A stretch of DNA of 64,000 nucleotides from JALEFZ01 sp039820545 (GCA_039820545.1 JBCBPW010000009.1:1-64000); one strand, 5' to 3'; shown: positions 45,551 through 55,778, numbered from the stretch's first letter. Numbers and translations: made by a program. Notes: generated from the sequence alone by a model not told the origin.

Positions 45551-48205
45551 CTACTTCTGAATCTCTCCTTCCAACATCAATACCTGCTTAATTTCCTGCA
45601 GTTTCAACAAAGCTTCAATCGGTGTCATCCGATCTACATCCACCCCTGCCAAAATCTGACGGATCTTGAGGGTATCCGCATCCTTCAACTCAAACATATT
45701 CAGCTGCATCGTCGGTTTCTTCGAGAACTTTACGGATTGAGCTGCCTTTTGGTCCGAGACGCGATTTTGCTCAAAGTGTCGGAGGAGAGATTGCGCACGC
45801 TTGACTAGATCTTTGGGCATACCTGCCATCTCTGCTACATTGATCCCAAAAGAGTGATTGGAGCCCCCTGGCTTGAGGGTACGTAGGAATAAAATGCGGC
45901 CATCTATCTCCTTTACCGAGACATTATAATTTTGGACACGGTCCAAGCGATTTTCCAGCTCATTGAGCTCATGGTAGTGCGTCGCAAAAAGCGTCTTGGC
46001 TCTGACCTGCGGGGTCTCATGCAGATACTCTACCAAAGCCCAGGCGATGGAGACACCATCGTAGGTACTCGTCCCACGGCCGATCTCATCCAGGAGAATG
46101 AGGGATTTATGCGTCGCATTATTGGCGATCTGCGCTGTCTCATTCATCTCCACCATGAAGGTCGATTCGCCAGAGGAGATATTATCAGAAGCACCGACAC
46201 GTGTGAAGATCTTATCGACCAATCCTATCTTCGCTGCCTCCGCTGGTACATAACATCCCATCTGCGCCATCAAGACGATCAAAGCTGTCTGACGAAGCAA
46301 AGCAGATTTACCCGCCATATTAGGACCTGTAATGATGACAATTTGCTGGGTCTCATTGTCGAGCATGACATCATTGGGGACATAGGGCACCCCTGGCGGC
46401 AAGCTCGTCTCGATCACGGGGTGGCGGCCTTGCTTGATATCAATCTGATCATCTTGGGTGATGATGGGTTTCTGGTATTGGCGTTTCATGGACACCCGAG
46501 CAAAGCTCAGAAGCATGTCTAGCTCGGCGATCAAGCGTGCATTCTGCTGGAAGGTGACCAGATGATTCTGCAAGAGCGAAATGAAGTGACGGTAAATATC
46601 TGCTTCGATACCCAAGATCTTTTCCTCTGCATTGAGGATCTTCACCTCATATTCCTTCAATTCCTCTGTGATGTATCGCTCCGCATTGGTCAATGTCTGC
46701 TTACGAATCCACTCTTCAGGTACTTTGTCTTTATGGGAGTTGGTCACTTCGAGATAATAACCGAAAATCTTATTGAAACCGATTTTGAGAGAGGAGATCC
46801 CTGTCCGATTGATTTCTCGACGCTGCATATTGAGGAGCAGTTCGTTTGAGTTGGACTTGATGTTGCGCAACTCGTCCAGTTCCTCAGAAACTCCGTCTCG
46901 GATCACCCCTCCATCACTGATGGCAGCACTTACCTCGTCTAGTAGGTATTTTTGAAGAATCTCTAGCGCAGCGGTGGGGTCTGCAAACTGTAGCGCTTTT
47001 TTCTTGAGTACCTCCGAATCAAAGGACTGCAACGACTCAGAAATAGGGCCTAGCAATCGCAAAGATTCACGCAAGACACAGACCTCCTTGGGGCTGATAC
47101 GCCCTGTCGCGACCTTGGATGCCAGCCGTTCCAGATCGCCCATCCGCTTAAATAGATCTGAAAGTTGGGGCGTATACGTTCGCTCATTGACGAATGTCTC
47201 CACTACATCCAGACGCTCCTGCACGGCTTGAAGGTCTTTGAGCGGAAGCAATACTGCGCGGCGCAGCATACGGCTCCCCATATGCGTCAGTGTATGATCC
47301 AATACATCCACAAGGGCTGTCCCATCGCCATGCAGTGGATGCAGCAGCTCCAGGTTGCGCACCGTAAATTGGTCCAACCAGACAAAACCCGAATCGTCGA
47401 AGGGATAGATACGGTCGATATGTCCGAGATTTTTGTGCTGGTTCTCGTTGAGGTAATGCAAGATGGCACCTGCCGCGATACATGCCTTGGTATTGCCTTC
47501 CACACCAAAGCCTTTCAGGGAAGTCGTCTGGAATTGATCCAGTAGTTTTTCGCGCGCATAATCTTCTTGGAAGACCCATTCATCTACACGAGAGAGATAA
47601 AACTTTTCTCCAAATGACTCAGTAAACTTCCGCATAGACTGGCGAGGGACCAGGACTTCCGAGGGCTGAAGTGTCAATAAAATCTTTTCGGCATGGGCAA
47701 CAGGACCTGAAAAACAGAAAAAATCTCCTGTGGATACTTCCAGGAACGCAACACCAATCTCTTTTTCAGAAGGCAGATAAACGGACGCGAGGTAGTTGTG
47801 CTTATTGGCTTCAAGGACCTTGTCGTTGAAGGTAACGCCTGGGGTCACGAGTTCGGTAACGCCCCGCTTGACGATACCTTTGGCTTGCTTGGGATCTTCG
47901 AGCTGATCACAGACAGCGACGCGCTTACCCGCACGGACAAGTTTGGGGAGGTAAGTATCGAGTGCATGATGGGGAAAACCTGCCAGTTCTGTATCGGCCG
48001 AGCCGTTGTTGCGGTGGGTCAGGATGATCCCCAATATCTTGGACACCTCGATGGCATCCTCTCCAAATGTCTCATAAAAATCCCCTACGCGGAAAAGCAA
48101 TACTGTGCCAGGATACTTTGCTTTGATGGCATAGTACTGCTTCATTAAGGGAGTTTCCTTCTTCTTCTTTGTGCTTTTGGAACCGTTTTTTCTGGGACGC
48201 GCCAC
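45551..48205 (-). CDS. mutS: DNA mismatch repair protein MutS
   Basis: 884 residues from the GTG at 48205, chosen because AAAGGAGG sits five bases upstream and the family length (~870) fits. An ATG 43 codons earlier lacks both supports. The mismatch-recognition motif FYE lies in LFRVGDFYETFGEDA near the N-terminus. The connector, lever and clamp domains follow. The ATPase has Walker A GPNMAGKSALL, Walker B LILLDEIGRGTST and the FATHYHEL signature. The C-terminal helix-turn-helix is followed by a short dimerisation tail. It recognises mispairs and recruits MutL. No mutL or other repair gene is adjacent. Confidence 0.96.
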   Translation of the reverse strand: MARPRKNGSKSTKKKKETPLMKQYYAIKAKYPGTVLLFRVGDFYETFGEDAIEVSKILGIILTHRNNGSADTELAGFPHHALDTYLPKLVRAGKRVAVCDQLEDPKQAKGIVKRGVTELVTPGVTFNDKVLEANKHNYLASVYLPSEKEIGVAFLEVSTGDFFCFSGPVAHAEKILLTLQPSEVLVPRQSMRKFTESFGEKFYLSRVDEWVFQEDYAREKLLDQFQTTSLKGFGVEGNTKACIAAGAILHYLNENQHKNLGHIDRIYPFDDSGFVWLDQFTVRNLELLHPLHGDGTALVDVLDHTLTHMGSRMLRRAVLLPLKDLQAVQERLDVVETFVNERTYTPQLSDLFKRMGDLERLASKVATGRISPKEVCVLRESLRLLGPISESLQSFDSEVLKKKALQFADPTAALEILQKYLLDEVSAAISDGGVIRDGVSEELDELRNIKSNSNELLLNMQRREINRTGISSLKIGFNKIFGYYLEVTNSHKDKVPEEWIRKQTLTNAERYITEELKEYEVKILNAEEKILGIEADIYRHFISLLQNHLVTFQQNARLIAELDMLLSFARVSMKRQYQKPIITQDDQIDIKQGRHPVIETSLPPGVPYVPNDVMLDNETQQIVIITGPNMAGKSALLRQTALIVLMAQMGCYVPAEAAKIGLVDKIFTRVGASDNISSGESTFMVEMNETAQIANNATHKSLILLDEIGRGTSTYDGVSIAWALVEYLHETPQVRAKTLFATHYHELNELENRLDRVQNYNVSVKEIDGRILFLRTLKPGGSNHSFGINVAEMAGMPKDLVKRAQSLLRHFEQNRVSDQKAAQSVKFSKKPTMQLNMFELKDADTLKIRQILAGVDVDRMTPIEALLKLQEIKQVLMLEGEIQK

Positions 48206-48519
48206 GTAATCCTCCTTTATAATTGAGAAGTCAAACCTAAAAGTTATAAAGGTTTGAGATTCTTGATTCAACCATTTTAGATGAAGTATAAAACTACGCA
48301 AATATGTGAGGATCACGAAGTGCGATATCCACATTGTTCATTGTTCATTGCGTACCGTATCTATGATCCACGGATTGCGTGAAAGCTGAAATAAAACTAT
48401 GAACACTGGTTCAAAGGTTCCTTGATCCACGAAAAATGAAGCATGAAACGTATTTCCTGAGAAATATGATCTTGGAAAAATGAAAAATACTAGACTTTAT
48501 CCTTATTTTTCGCGCTGCT
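48206..48519. other. Divergent intergenic region between mutS and the GT39 gene
   Basis: Contains a Shine-Dalgarno for mutS on the minus strand (AAAGGAGG, 48211-48218), unusual because Bacteroidota rarely use one. There is a short tandem of TTGTTCA/TTCATTG units near 48334-48350 and two GATCCACG words near 48365 and 48424. No gene or clear promoter is seen. Confidence 0.5.
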
Positions 48520-50040
48520 ATGGAGAAACTTCGATCCAATCCCTGGCTTACGCGTACGTCGCTGGGACTTTTTGCTATCATCATATACTTCCCCATTTTC
48601 CTGCACCTGGATTATGGGGGATTGAAGAATTTTGATGAAGGATACTTCTCTTTGCGCGCTTTTGGGATGGCCCACTATGGGGAATACATCTGCCAATACG
48701 CCGACATGCCCGAATCGGATAGTGGGGTGAATACAAAACCGCCTTTGTTCACCTGGGTACAAGCCAGTTTCTTCCATATTTTGGGATACAATGAATTGGC
48801 TTTCCGACTCCCCATTGCCTTGATGGTCGTTGCCCTTGTAGCCTTGATGCTGCTTTTCTCGAAGGATCTTACAGGAAAACTCACTTGGGGTTATTTGTCT
48901 GTGCTGATTATGCTGACGACACCTGGCATGATGAAAACCCATGTGGCCCGCTCAGGTGAACACGATCTCCCTTTCATTTTCTTCATTATCCTACAGATCG
49001 TTTCCTTTTACCTCTACCTTCACTCCGATCTCAAGGACAAAAAATATCTCTTCTGGCTAGGCATTGGCCTCATCCTGGCGACCTGGACCAAAAGTGCCAT
49101 GGCACTCTTTACGGTTCCTGCCTTCTTTTTATACGCCCTATCTGAGCGAAAGCTCCTCCCCCTCCTACGAGACAAGCATACATGGGGGCTCATCGGTGCC
49201 TACCTACTGGCTGTAGGTGGTTTGTACCTCTATCTGTCGACCCAGTGTCCCGACTTCCTTTCCAAAGTCTGGCGAAATGACATCGCCGTCAGATACAGCG
49301 AAGTCATGGATGGTCACGAGCATTCCTGGCATTGGTACGTCACCCTTATCCTTCCCCGAGATTATCTATACTGGATTCCTTTTACGGTGGTAGGAATAGG
49401 GATCATCTTCTGGAAGCGAGACGAAATGCTGCCTTTATTCAAACTTCTAGGTATCGTATGTGTCGTATGGCTCACCATCATCATCACTGCTCAGACCAAG
49501 TTAGAATGGTATATTTGTGCACTTTACCCTCTTTTGGGGTGGATGGCTGGATATGGAATTTGGAAAATATGGGAAGTGCTTCTAAATCAACTTAAGTGGA
49601 CCGATGGGTGGAAAGCTCGTCTCGTAGGCTGGCTCCTTTTAGCTATTGTCTTTGCCTACCCCTATTATACCGTGATCGATAACGTCTATTTCTCAGACTG
49701 GTTCAGCGGAGAACCCGAGCGCTACGCCCACCTGATGAAACAAGTCGCGGAGCGCTCCCCTGATATCAAGGATTATGACGTACTCTACGAAGGCTGGAAC
49801 TTCCATGCTTCCTTCTACATCCTGGTGTATAACCAAACCAAAGGATACGATATCCACCGCTTGCGCAAACGCGAACAGCTCAAGGTCCCTGCCTATGTCA
49901 TGGTCAGTCAGCCTGGACTCATCGCTCACCTCAAGGAAACGTATCAATGGGAAGCCCTTCATGCACGAGAAGGTGCGGAGTTGCTAAAATTAATGCCCCT
50001 CACACAGGGCGAGGAGGCTACAACAGAAGGGACACAATAA
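48520..50040 (+). CDS. GT39/ArnT-like membrane glycosyltransferase
   Basis: 506 residues with about 11 membrane helices. The first extramembrane loop has the acidic motif NFDEGYF (about residues 37-43), as in the GT-C enzymes of the PMT/ArnT group, followed by the KPPLFTWVQ segment also typical of them. A periplasmic C-terminal domain starts near 395. These enzymes transfer a sugar from a polyprenyl-phosphate donor to lipid A, protein or another acceptor outside the inner membrane. The acceptor cannot be predicted. It is followed by bshA, which has its own promoter, so the two are not necessarily co-transcribed. Confidence 0.85.
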   Translation: MEKLRSNPWLTRTSLGLFAIIIYFPIFLHLDYGGLKNFDEGYFSLRAFGMAHYGEYICQYADMPESDSGVNTKPPLFTWVQASFFHILGYNELAFRLPIALMVVALVALMLLFSKDLTGKLTWGYLSVLIMLTTPGMMKTHVARSGEHDLPFIFFIILQIVSFYLYLHSDLKDKKYLFWLGIGLILATWTKSAMALFTVPAFFLYALSERKLLPLLRDKHTWGLIGAYLLAVGGLYLYLSTQCPDFLSKVWRNDIAVRYSEVMDGHEHSWHWYVTLILPRDYLYWIPFTVVGIGIIFWKRDEMLPLFKLLGIVCVVWLTIIITAQTKLEWYICALYPLLGWMAGYGIWKIWEVLLNQLKWTDGWKARLVGWLLLAIVFAYPYYTVIDNVYFSDWFSGEPERYAHLMKQVAERSPDIKDYDVLYEGWNFHASFYILVYNQTKGYDIHRLRKREQLKVPAYVMVSQPGLIAHLKETYQWEALHAREGAELLKLMPLTQGEEATTEGTQ

Positions 50041-50130
50041 GCTCAAAGTACATGCGTCTTACTGGGAAAGCTGTTTTAACATCTCTCCTTATTCAACAGA
50101 CTGGATCTCTGGTAAATTCACACAGTCATT

Positions 50131-50162
50131 TTTGTCCTATCTTAAACAAAAAACTATTTTTG
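50131..50162 (+). promoter_or_regulatory. Bacteroidota-type promoter before bshA
   Basis: TTTG (50131-50134), a 20-base spacer and TATTTTTG (50155-50162) match the TTTG-N19-21-TAnnTTTG consensus for the primary sigma factor of the phylum. Transcription would start about 50168, giving a leader of ~33 bases before the bshA ATG. Confidence 0.6.
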
Positions 50163-50200
50163 CCTACAGTCGTTGAACATGCAGGAATATAAGATTCAAC

Positions 50201-51340
50201 ATGAATATAGGCATCGTTTGCTATCCAACTTATGGTGGAAGTGGTGTAGTCGCCACAGAACTCGGCAAAGCACTCGCTTCTAGAGGACATAAAATCCACT
50301 TTATCACTTACAGTCGTCCGATTCGACTCGATCTCTTCTCCGAGAATATTTTCTATCACGAGGTAAGAACCAAGGATTATCCTCTTTTTGAGTTTGTCCC
50401 CTACGAGTCGGCGCTCGCGAGTACCATGGTAGATGTCGCCCGCTATCACAACCTCGACTTATTCCATGTGCATTATGCGATTCCCCACGCCTCGGTAGCT
50501 TATCTCGCCAAACAGATCCTCAAAGACTACGACCTTCATGTACCTGTAGTGACGACGCTACACGGTACAGACATCACCCTAGTAGGAAAAAATCAATCGT
50601 ACGAACCTGTCGTCAGTTTCTCAATTGATCAAAGCGACGGGGTAACAGCTGTATCTGAGTTTTTGAAAAAGGCGACTTATAGCAATTTTCCTGTTAAGGC
50701 TGACATCCAAGTGATCTACAATTTCCTAGATTTCACTCGATTCCACCGCCAAAATAAAGAGCACTTCCGCAAGATGATCACCCCCAATGATGAGAAGGTG
50801 CTCATTCACACATCCAACTTCCGCAAGGTCAAGCGTGTACTAGATGTCATGAAGATCTTTGCGCAGGTCAGGGAGCATATTCCAGCTCGACTCCTCATGG
50901 TAGGTGATGGTCCTGATCGCCACAAGGCAGAGGAATACTGTCGAGAAAATGGATTCTGTGAGCATGTGAGTTTCCTCGGTGGCCAAAACTCTGTAGAAGA
51001 GATCTACTCCATTGGGGACCTATTCTTGCTCCCTTCTGATAGCGAAAGCTTTGGTTTGGCTGCGCTGGAGGCCATGGCTTGCGAGGTGCCTGTCATTTCT
51101 TCCAATGCAGGTGGTCTTCCCGAACTAGTCATCAATGGAGAGACTGGGTTTACAAGTCCCGTGGGTGACGTAGACAAGATGGCACAAGATGCGCTTTATA
51201 TCCTTTCAGACGATGCGCGTTGGACAGAGTTTTCCCAACGTGCCTATGCCCATGCACAGACGTTTTCGATAGACAAGGTAGTACCACAGTATGAAAGCTA
51301 TTATCAGCAAATTGTCGAGAGCTATACACCTGTGGTTTAG
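50201..51340 (+). CDS. bshA: N-acetyl-alpha-D-glucosaminyl L-malate synthase BshA
   Basis: 379 residues, a GT4-family glycosyltransferase of GT-B fold. Family landmarks are YPTYGGSGVVATELG at the N-terminus, HVHYAIPHA, TLHGTDITLVG, the central ILHTSNFR-like segment (here VLIHTSNFRKVKR), and donor-binding PSDSESFGLAALEAMACEVPVI with the EX7E pair. It joins GlcNAc from UDP-GlcNAc to L-malate, the first step of bacillithiol synthesis. Later bsh genes are not in the window. Cytoplasmic. It ends 12 bases before the convergent lipoprotein gene. Confidence 0.93.
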   Translation: MNIGIVCYPTYGGSGVVATELGKALASRGHKIHFITYSRPIRLDLFSENIFYHEVRTKDYPLFEFVPYESALASTMVDVARYHNLDLFHVHYAIPHASVAYLAKQILKDYDLHVPVVTTLHGTDITLVGKNQSYEPVVSFSIDQSDGVTAVSEFLKKATYSNFPVKADIQVIYNFLDFTRFHRQNKEHFRKMITPNDEKVLIHTSNFRKVKRVLDVMKIFAQVREHIPARLLMVGDGPDRHKAEEYCRENGFCEHVSFLGGQNSVEEIYSIGDLFLLPSDSESFGLAALEAMACEVPVISSNAGGLPELVINGETGFTSPVGDVDKMAQDALYILSDDARWTEFSQRAYAHAQTFSIDKVVPQYESYYQQIVESYTPVV

Positions 51341-51352
51341 TACAGCAGAGAC

Positions 51353-52000
51353 TCAAATATTCTGAATCTTCTGAATCTTCTTGTCATATAGATCCTTTGA
51401 TTCCACGACAGTCTGTGTCAGCTCCGACATGATGTCTTTGACGCGCGTTTCGATATTGGCAAGGCCTTCGTTGATGTTGGAGATTTCTCCCAGTGCGTAG
51501 GCTACCTCTAGTGCTTTGACTACATCGTACGCCTCTTGGTAGAGCTTTTCGAGATCTTTGATCGCGAGTTCTGTGCGTCCCAGCGTCTTTTGATAGTCCC
51601 CCTTTGTGCTTTCGATAGCAGCTTGTAGTTCGCCTCTGCTCTTCTCATTGTTGATACTTGCAGTCTGTCTTTCCATGGCAGAAAACAAATTATCAGCGTC
51701 GGTCTTGAGGTCGTTGTATTCTTTGGTAAGTTGCTTAACTTGCCTTGATACAGCCTCCCACTTGCCATACACGCGATTGAATTCCTGATCGGTATTTTTC
51801 GCATTGTCTAGCGCAGTTTGTAATCCATTCAAAGTGGATACTCCATCGTCTACTTTTTTATCCGTTTGGAGTTTTTCCTTCTCGAATGACGCAATTTGGG
51901 CCTGAAATTTTTTCTTAAACTTAGGAAGTTCTTCGGGACTTCGGTTACAGGCTAACAAGGTGAGGACCAGTAAAAGGATGGGGAATAAAGCGTATCTCAT
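51353..52000 (-). CDS. Coiled-coil lipoprotein
   Basis: 215 residues from the ATG at 52000, which opens a lipoprotein signal, MRYALFPILLLVLTLLAC (Cys18). An in-frame ATG 23 codons earlier would bury it. The mature protein is almost entirely alpha-helical with heptad character (KKFKKKFQAQIASFEKEKL through VSRQVKQLTKEYNDL to LAIKDLEKLYQEAYDV). This suggests an elongated periplasmic or surface coiled coil. No family name can be given. It is followed by a 271-base upstream gap separating it from the divergent SGNH gene. Confidence 0.75.
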   Translation of the reverse strand: MRYALFPILLLVLTLLACNRSPEELPKFKKKFQAQIASFEKEKLQTDKKVDDGVSTLNGLQTALDNAKNTDQEFNRVYGKWEAVSRQVKQLTKEYNDLKTDADNLFSAMERQTASINNEKSRGELQAAIESTKGDYQKTLGRTELAIKDLEKLYQEAYDVVKALEVAYALGEISNINEGLANIETRVKDIMSELTQTVVESKDLYDKKIQKIQNI

Positions 52001-52271
52001 AAGGGGGAAATATTGGGAGGTGGCAGTATTTTTTACGAAAATCATGGCCCAATATACTGGGTCTGGCACAATTTTCTCAACTAGACATTTGACGAAATCG
52101 TTTTACGATATTTTTCGACGGAAGATTTGAGACAAGTCATCCTTGGTGGAGAGAAAAATGAGGGGCAGAAAGGAGGCTTGTATAATCATAATAGATCAAA
52201 GACACGGGTAATAAGCAAGCCCAAAGTGTTTGGGAAAAAATTCATTGAATCACTAAATAGAAGACGCAGCG

Positions 52272-53747
52272 ATGCAGGAGGAATTATTTGCAACGCATTC
52301 AATGGTGAAAGTAGGAACATTGACCCAGGGATTTCTGGCGATATTAACGGCTGCGCTTCTGGTAGTATCTGGTCAGATTCTCACAGAGCAATCCTCACCC
52401 ATGGTAGAGGACCTGCCTGAGTTTGTAGAAGGCATACCAGGACTTCCAGATCCTGATAGTCAGCGTATTACTTCCAAATTTCTTCCAGGTTCCGAGTCGT
52501 GGAAATCCTGGCAAAACCGTACATCCTCTACCAAAAAGGGGAGAAAAAAATCGCGTACCCCACTTTCGGGATTCCTGACTTCTCTTCATGATCTGGTTCA
52601 AAAGCCCGATCAGTCTCGCGTTCGTGTAGCGTACTTTGGAGATTCTATGATCGAAGGGGACCGCATCACCCAATCTCTCCGCAATGACATGCAGGATATG
52701 TTTGGAGGGTCAGGTGTCGGATTTGTCCCCATTGTGTATGCTTACTACGGTGACCGTCGCACCATCTGGCATCGGTTCTCCAATGACTGGGAAGATTATA
52801 ACTTCATGAAACCCAGGCGCTCAGATGCACATTACGGTATTTCAGGAGAGTATTTTCTGACCCGAAACAAGTCTAACCGAGGCCGTACATGGGTGCGATA
52901 CAAAGGTTCAGATGAATATCCGCGTACCCAAATCTTCGAGCAAGTATATCTCTACTATGGGACAAAAGAAGATGGCAGTAACTCGGACCAAGATTATTAT
53001 GTAGTCTCCAACACACAGGATCAAAAGGATACAGCTTTTCTCGCAGGAGATCGCGTCGTCAATGGCGTCGCATTGTCCAACGAACCCACGGAAGACATCA
53101 AGCTTAATTTTAATATTCCAGGCGATATGCCCGTCTTTGGGATGAGCTTCGAAAGTGAGTCGGGAATATTCGTAGATAACTTTTCCGCCCGCGGGCACAG
53201 TGGGATGAACCTGGTAGACATTCCAGGAGAGAACTTAAAGGCCTTTCACGAGCTGTTGGACTATGACCTAATTATTCTACAGTTTGGACTCAATGTTGTA
53301 TCACCCAATAGACGCAACTTCAGTTCCTATGAGAAGGGCATGAAAAAGGTGGTGGAGCATTTTCAAAAGCACTGTCCGGGTGTCGATATCTTACTAGTAA
53401 GCGTCAGCGATAAAAGCACGCGCATCAAAGGCGTCCTGCAAACTGACCCCAGCGTTCCTTTGATTGTAGATACGCAACGCAGAGTAGCAGAAACTACAGG
53501 AACAGGCTTCCTCAACTTGTACCAATCCATGGGAGGGAGAAACTCCATGATCCAATGGGTCAAAGCCAAGCCCTCACTCGCTAGAAACGATTACGCACAC
53601 CCCAACCGACGCGGTGCTGTAAAAGTCGGCGAAATCGTCAAGGATTACCTACTAAAGGAGTATGAGCATGAATACGGCCCGCTGAAAAAAGAAAAGGAGG
53701 ACAATACATTCGCTTCCATTTTCCCGTATGCACCCTCTCACAACTAG
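52272..53747 (+). CDS. SGNH/GDSL-type hydrolase-like protein, membrane-anchored
   Basis: 491 residues. The start at 52272 is kept, but the ATG at 52302 is equally possible. A membrane anchor follows at once (KVGTLTQGFLAILTAALLVVSG), then a disordered linker to about 110. The SGNH-like domain has block I YFGDSMIEGDR (about 125), a lectin-like insert of ~150 residues (about 170-335) and LQFGLN in place of the usual GxND block. The final catalytic block is NDYAHPNRRG (about 445). Relatives are esterases or acyltransferase partners acting on cell-wall or surface polysaccharides. No acyltransferase gene is adjacent here. The insert makes it longer than simple GDSL esterases. Confidence 0.72.
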   Translation: MQEELFATHSMVKVGTLTQGFLAILTAALLVVSGQILTEQSSPMVEDLPEFVEGIPGLPDPDSQRITSKFLPGSESWKSWQNRTSSTKKGRKKSRTPLSGFLTSLHDLVQKPDQSRVRVAYFGDSMIEGDRITQSLRNDMQDMFGGSGVGFVPIVYAYYGDRRTIWHRFSNDWEDYNFMKPRRSDAHYGISGEYFLTRNKSNRGRTWVRYKGSDEYPRTQIFEQVYLYYGTKEDGSNSDQDYYVVSNTQDQKDTAFLAGDRVVNGVALSNEPTEDIKLNFNIPGDMPVFGMSFESESGIFVDNFSARGHSGMNLVDIPGENLKAFHELLDYDLIILQFGLNVVSPNRRNFSSYEKGMKKVVEHFQKHCPGVDILLVSVSDKSTRIKGVLQTDPSVPLIVDTQRRVAETTGTGFLNLYQSMGGRNSMIQWVKAKPSLARNDYAHPNRRGAVKVGEIVKDYLLKEYEHEYGPLKKEKEDNTFASIFPYAPSHN

Positions 53748-53828
53748 TCTCGGGCATAGGGTGAAAACTCCTAGCGAACTTCCCCTGTCCACGGTCCACC
53801 ACAAAGCAGATAGATATACTAGAGCCCA

Positions 53829-54989
53829 TCACATAAGAGAAGAGGGAATATCTCCCACATGTGGAGGGTCCACCTTACCTTTGAGGTGCTGCTCAATTTC
53901 GACGTGAAGTCCCTGTACATCTAAATGAAAGAGTTCGATAGCAGAACCCCCAAATGTTTGTTCATTTTGAATGAGAAAATCCCTTAGATCATGTAGATCT
54001 TCGCGACTGCGTGCCAGATGAAGGAATGAAGGAATCATGATGAGCGACTGAGGAGCGATCATGGGACATCGAACATAGGCCAGCCACATCAAGCGAGACA
54101 CTACCAGATTTTCTCTAGGATTCCACGCGGTTTCTTCTGTACATTTTTGGGTTTCCAACGTTTTCTGCATCAAGCCAACGACACGATCAATCGGCAACGC
54201 CAAGCTTGAGAAGTCATTGAAAATATCCAGATAGAGATCGATATTATCTTGTTCGATCTCTTGCGCACTCCCCTTCCGCTCTACCTGCATCTGCTGATAC
54301 TCTGAGATGATGGCTTCAATATCCTGCAAATCCTTCCCAATCTGCTCAGCAAAAGCTTTACAAAGCGCATATTCTTTCGGATCGATATTGCCGTCTACCA
54401 CCATCATATAGACGAGATTTTTAAGAGAGAAATATTGATCCTCTTCACTTGGGGGAATGATCAAGTCTAGCTCCTCATGATGATCTAAAAGACGGTCAAT
54501 ATCTGACTGCTGAATGCCTAGGTGTTGCGCAATCTCTAGTAGGAGTTGCTGTTCTTCCTCTGTGATCTGCCCATCGGCGAGGGCCATCATAAACAGATTT
54601 TGAAATATACCCACGTGATATTTTTGCTCCTGCTGCCTCTCTTGATAGTAAGCGATAGTTTCATCCAGCATCTGCACAGAAATCCCCATATCGGTCGCAA
54701 ATTGTTTGCAAGCGTGGTATTCTTCAGGCTCGATTTTCTCATCTGCCAAGATCATCAAGACACCCAGTTTCAGCTCCATGAGCCGATCTTCTTCTGTCGT
54801 AGGCAGTTGAAACTGCAAATTTTCCTTCTTGGCCTGCTGGATCAAGTGGGCAATGACTTCCTGCTCCAGCCCCATACTTTCTGCCAGCTCGTACAAAAGA
54901 TTCTTTTCCCGATAATCAAGCGCGCCATCTGCACTGGCAATGATGCAGAGGTTTTGAAATGTTGCTAGATGTCGGTTCTTCTCTTCCAT
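53829..54989 (-). CDS. TerB-like tandem domain protein
   Basis: 386 residues from MEEKNRHLATF at 54989; a longer start at 55064 has no support. Two ~115-residue units repeat: the first has LCIIASADGALDYREKNLL and LGVLMILADEKIEPEEY, the second LFMMALADGQITEEEQQLL and LVYMMVVDGNIDPKEYALC. Each unit thus carries two TerB-type helix pairs with the acidic ADGxxxxxE pattern. The last ~140 residues (about 245-386) are a different helical domain. TerB-like proteins are cytoplasmic and associated with tellurite resistance and membrane-linked stress complexes, but none of those partners is near. Confidence 0.75.
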   Translation of the reverse strand: MEEKNRHLATFQNLCIIASADGALDYREKNLLYELAESMGLEQEVIAHLIQQAKKENLQFQLPTTEEDRLMELKLGVLMILADEKIEPEEYHACKQFATDMGISVQMLDETIAYYQERQQEQKYHVGIFQNLFMMALADGQITEEEQQLLLEIAQHLGIQQSDIDRLLDHHEELDLIIPPSEEDQYFSLKNLVYMMVVDGNIDPKEYALCKAFAEQIGKDLQDIEAIISEYQQMQVERKGSAQEIEQDNIDLYLDIFNDFSSLALPIDRVVGLMQKTLETQKCTEETAWNPRENLVVSRLMWLAYVRCPMIAPQSLIMIPSFLHLARSREDLHDLRDFLIQNEQTFGGSAIELFHLDVQGLHVEIEQHLKGKVDPPHVGDIPSSLM

Positions 54990-55070
54990 GTAAACTTTGT
55001 GAGCTACAAAATTAACATTTGCTGCCAATTTGTTTGGAAGAATTTCAAAGAGAACATCACACATACAGAA

Positions 55071-55100
55071 AAACCCTTGTAGCGAACTGTTACAAGGGTA
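55071..55100 (-). terminator. Terminator after the DUF2892 gene
   Basis: ACCCTTGTA (55074-55082) pairs with TACAAGGGT (55092-55100). On the minus strand the hairpin is followed at once by TTTTT, as expected for an intrinsic terminator between the DUF2892 and TerB-like genes. Confidence 0.75.
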
Positions 55101-55156
55101 AGGAGCTTAGGATAAATTATATAACCATGCGCTCTTCAGGGCAGGAAATACTTTTC

Positions 55157-55372
55157 TTATTCCTGAGATTTGGGCTTTAACAGGGTAGAAATACCCAATG
55201 CACTCCAAATGGGGCAAAAGCTGACCAAACCTGTAAGCAGAAAAATGGCTGCTACAACCCCTAGCACGATCGCCAACGTACCGCTGATCATATCCGTGAA
55301 ATATAAAACAGCAACTATAACGGCAAATAGTATGCGTACAATTCGTTCAACTAAACCAAGATTCTTTTTCAT
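55157..55372 (-). CDS. DUF2892 small membrane protein
   Basis: 71 residues from the ATG at 55372. It consists of a short amphipathic start (KKNLGLVERIVR), two membrane helices (about 12-32 and 37-57) separated by a Gly-containing turn, and the family-typical FCPIWSALGIST segment, then KPKSQE. DUF2892 proteins are membrane companions of rhodanese/sulfur-transfer proteins in some bacteria; no rhodanese is adjacent here. Function is unknown. The 406-base gap upstream (55373-55778) is AT-rich and shows no other gene or clear promoter. Confidence 0.82.
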   Translation of the reverse strand: MKKNLGLVERIVRILFAVIVAVLYFTDMISGTLAIVLGVVAAIFLLTGLVSFCPIWSALGISTLLKPKSQE

Positions 55373-55778
55373 TATGACTAATATTTTAAACGCCAATTGA
55401 TAGGTATCAAGAAGGCATCTATTATTCAATCTTTCCGTGCTTGAAGTCACAGAAGAGAAATTTTCTCCTTTATCAGATTACTTATTGTCATTTCATTCGT
55501 CTCAATAAAATTAAGTGAGATCAACATGAATGTTTAAGTATTCATTCTTCGTTTTTTTTAGAATAAGAATTCTTGATTATGAGGCTACTTCAACACAATG
55601 AATATTTAAACAGAATTTAATATGTATTTTCATTTCAAAGTCCTATTTTGGGACAAATCTCCCTTTTGTAAATAAGCAATAAAGTCTGATCTGCTCCAGT
55701 AGCTACCATTTTTTCCTTACCTGTAGCTCCCTAACAACTAACCTAAACCCCACACTTTCTGCTTATCATCCTAACGCT

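Noticed and set aside
48334..48350. Short tandem of TTCATTG units, considered as a CRISPR-like or variable repeat
   Set aside because: Only two or three 7-base units without spacers; too short to be an array.
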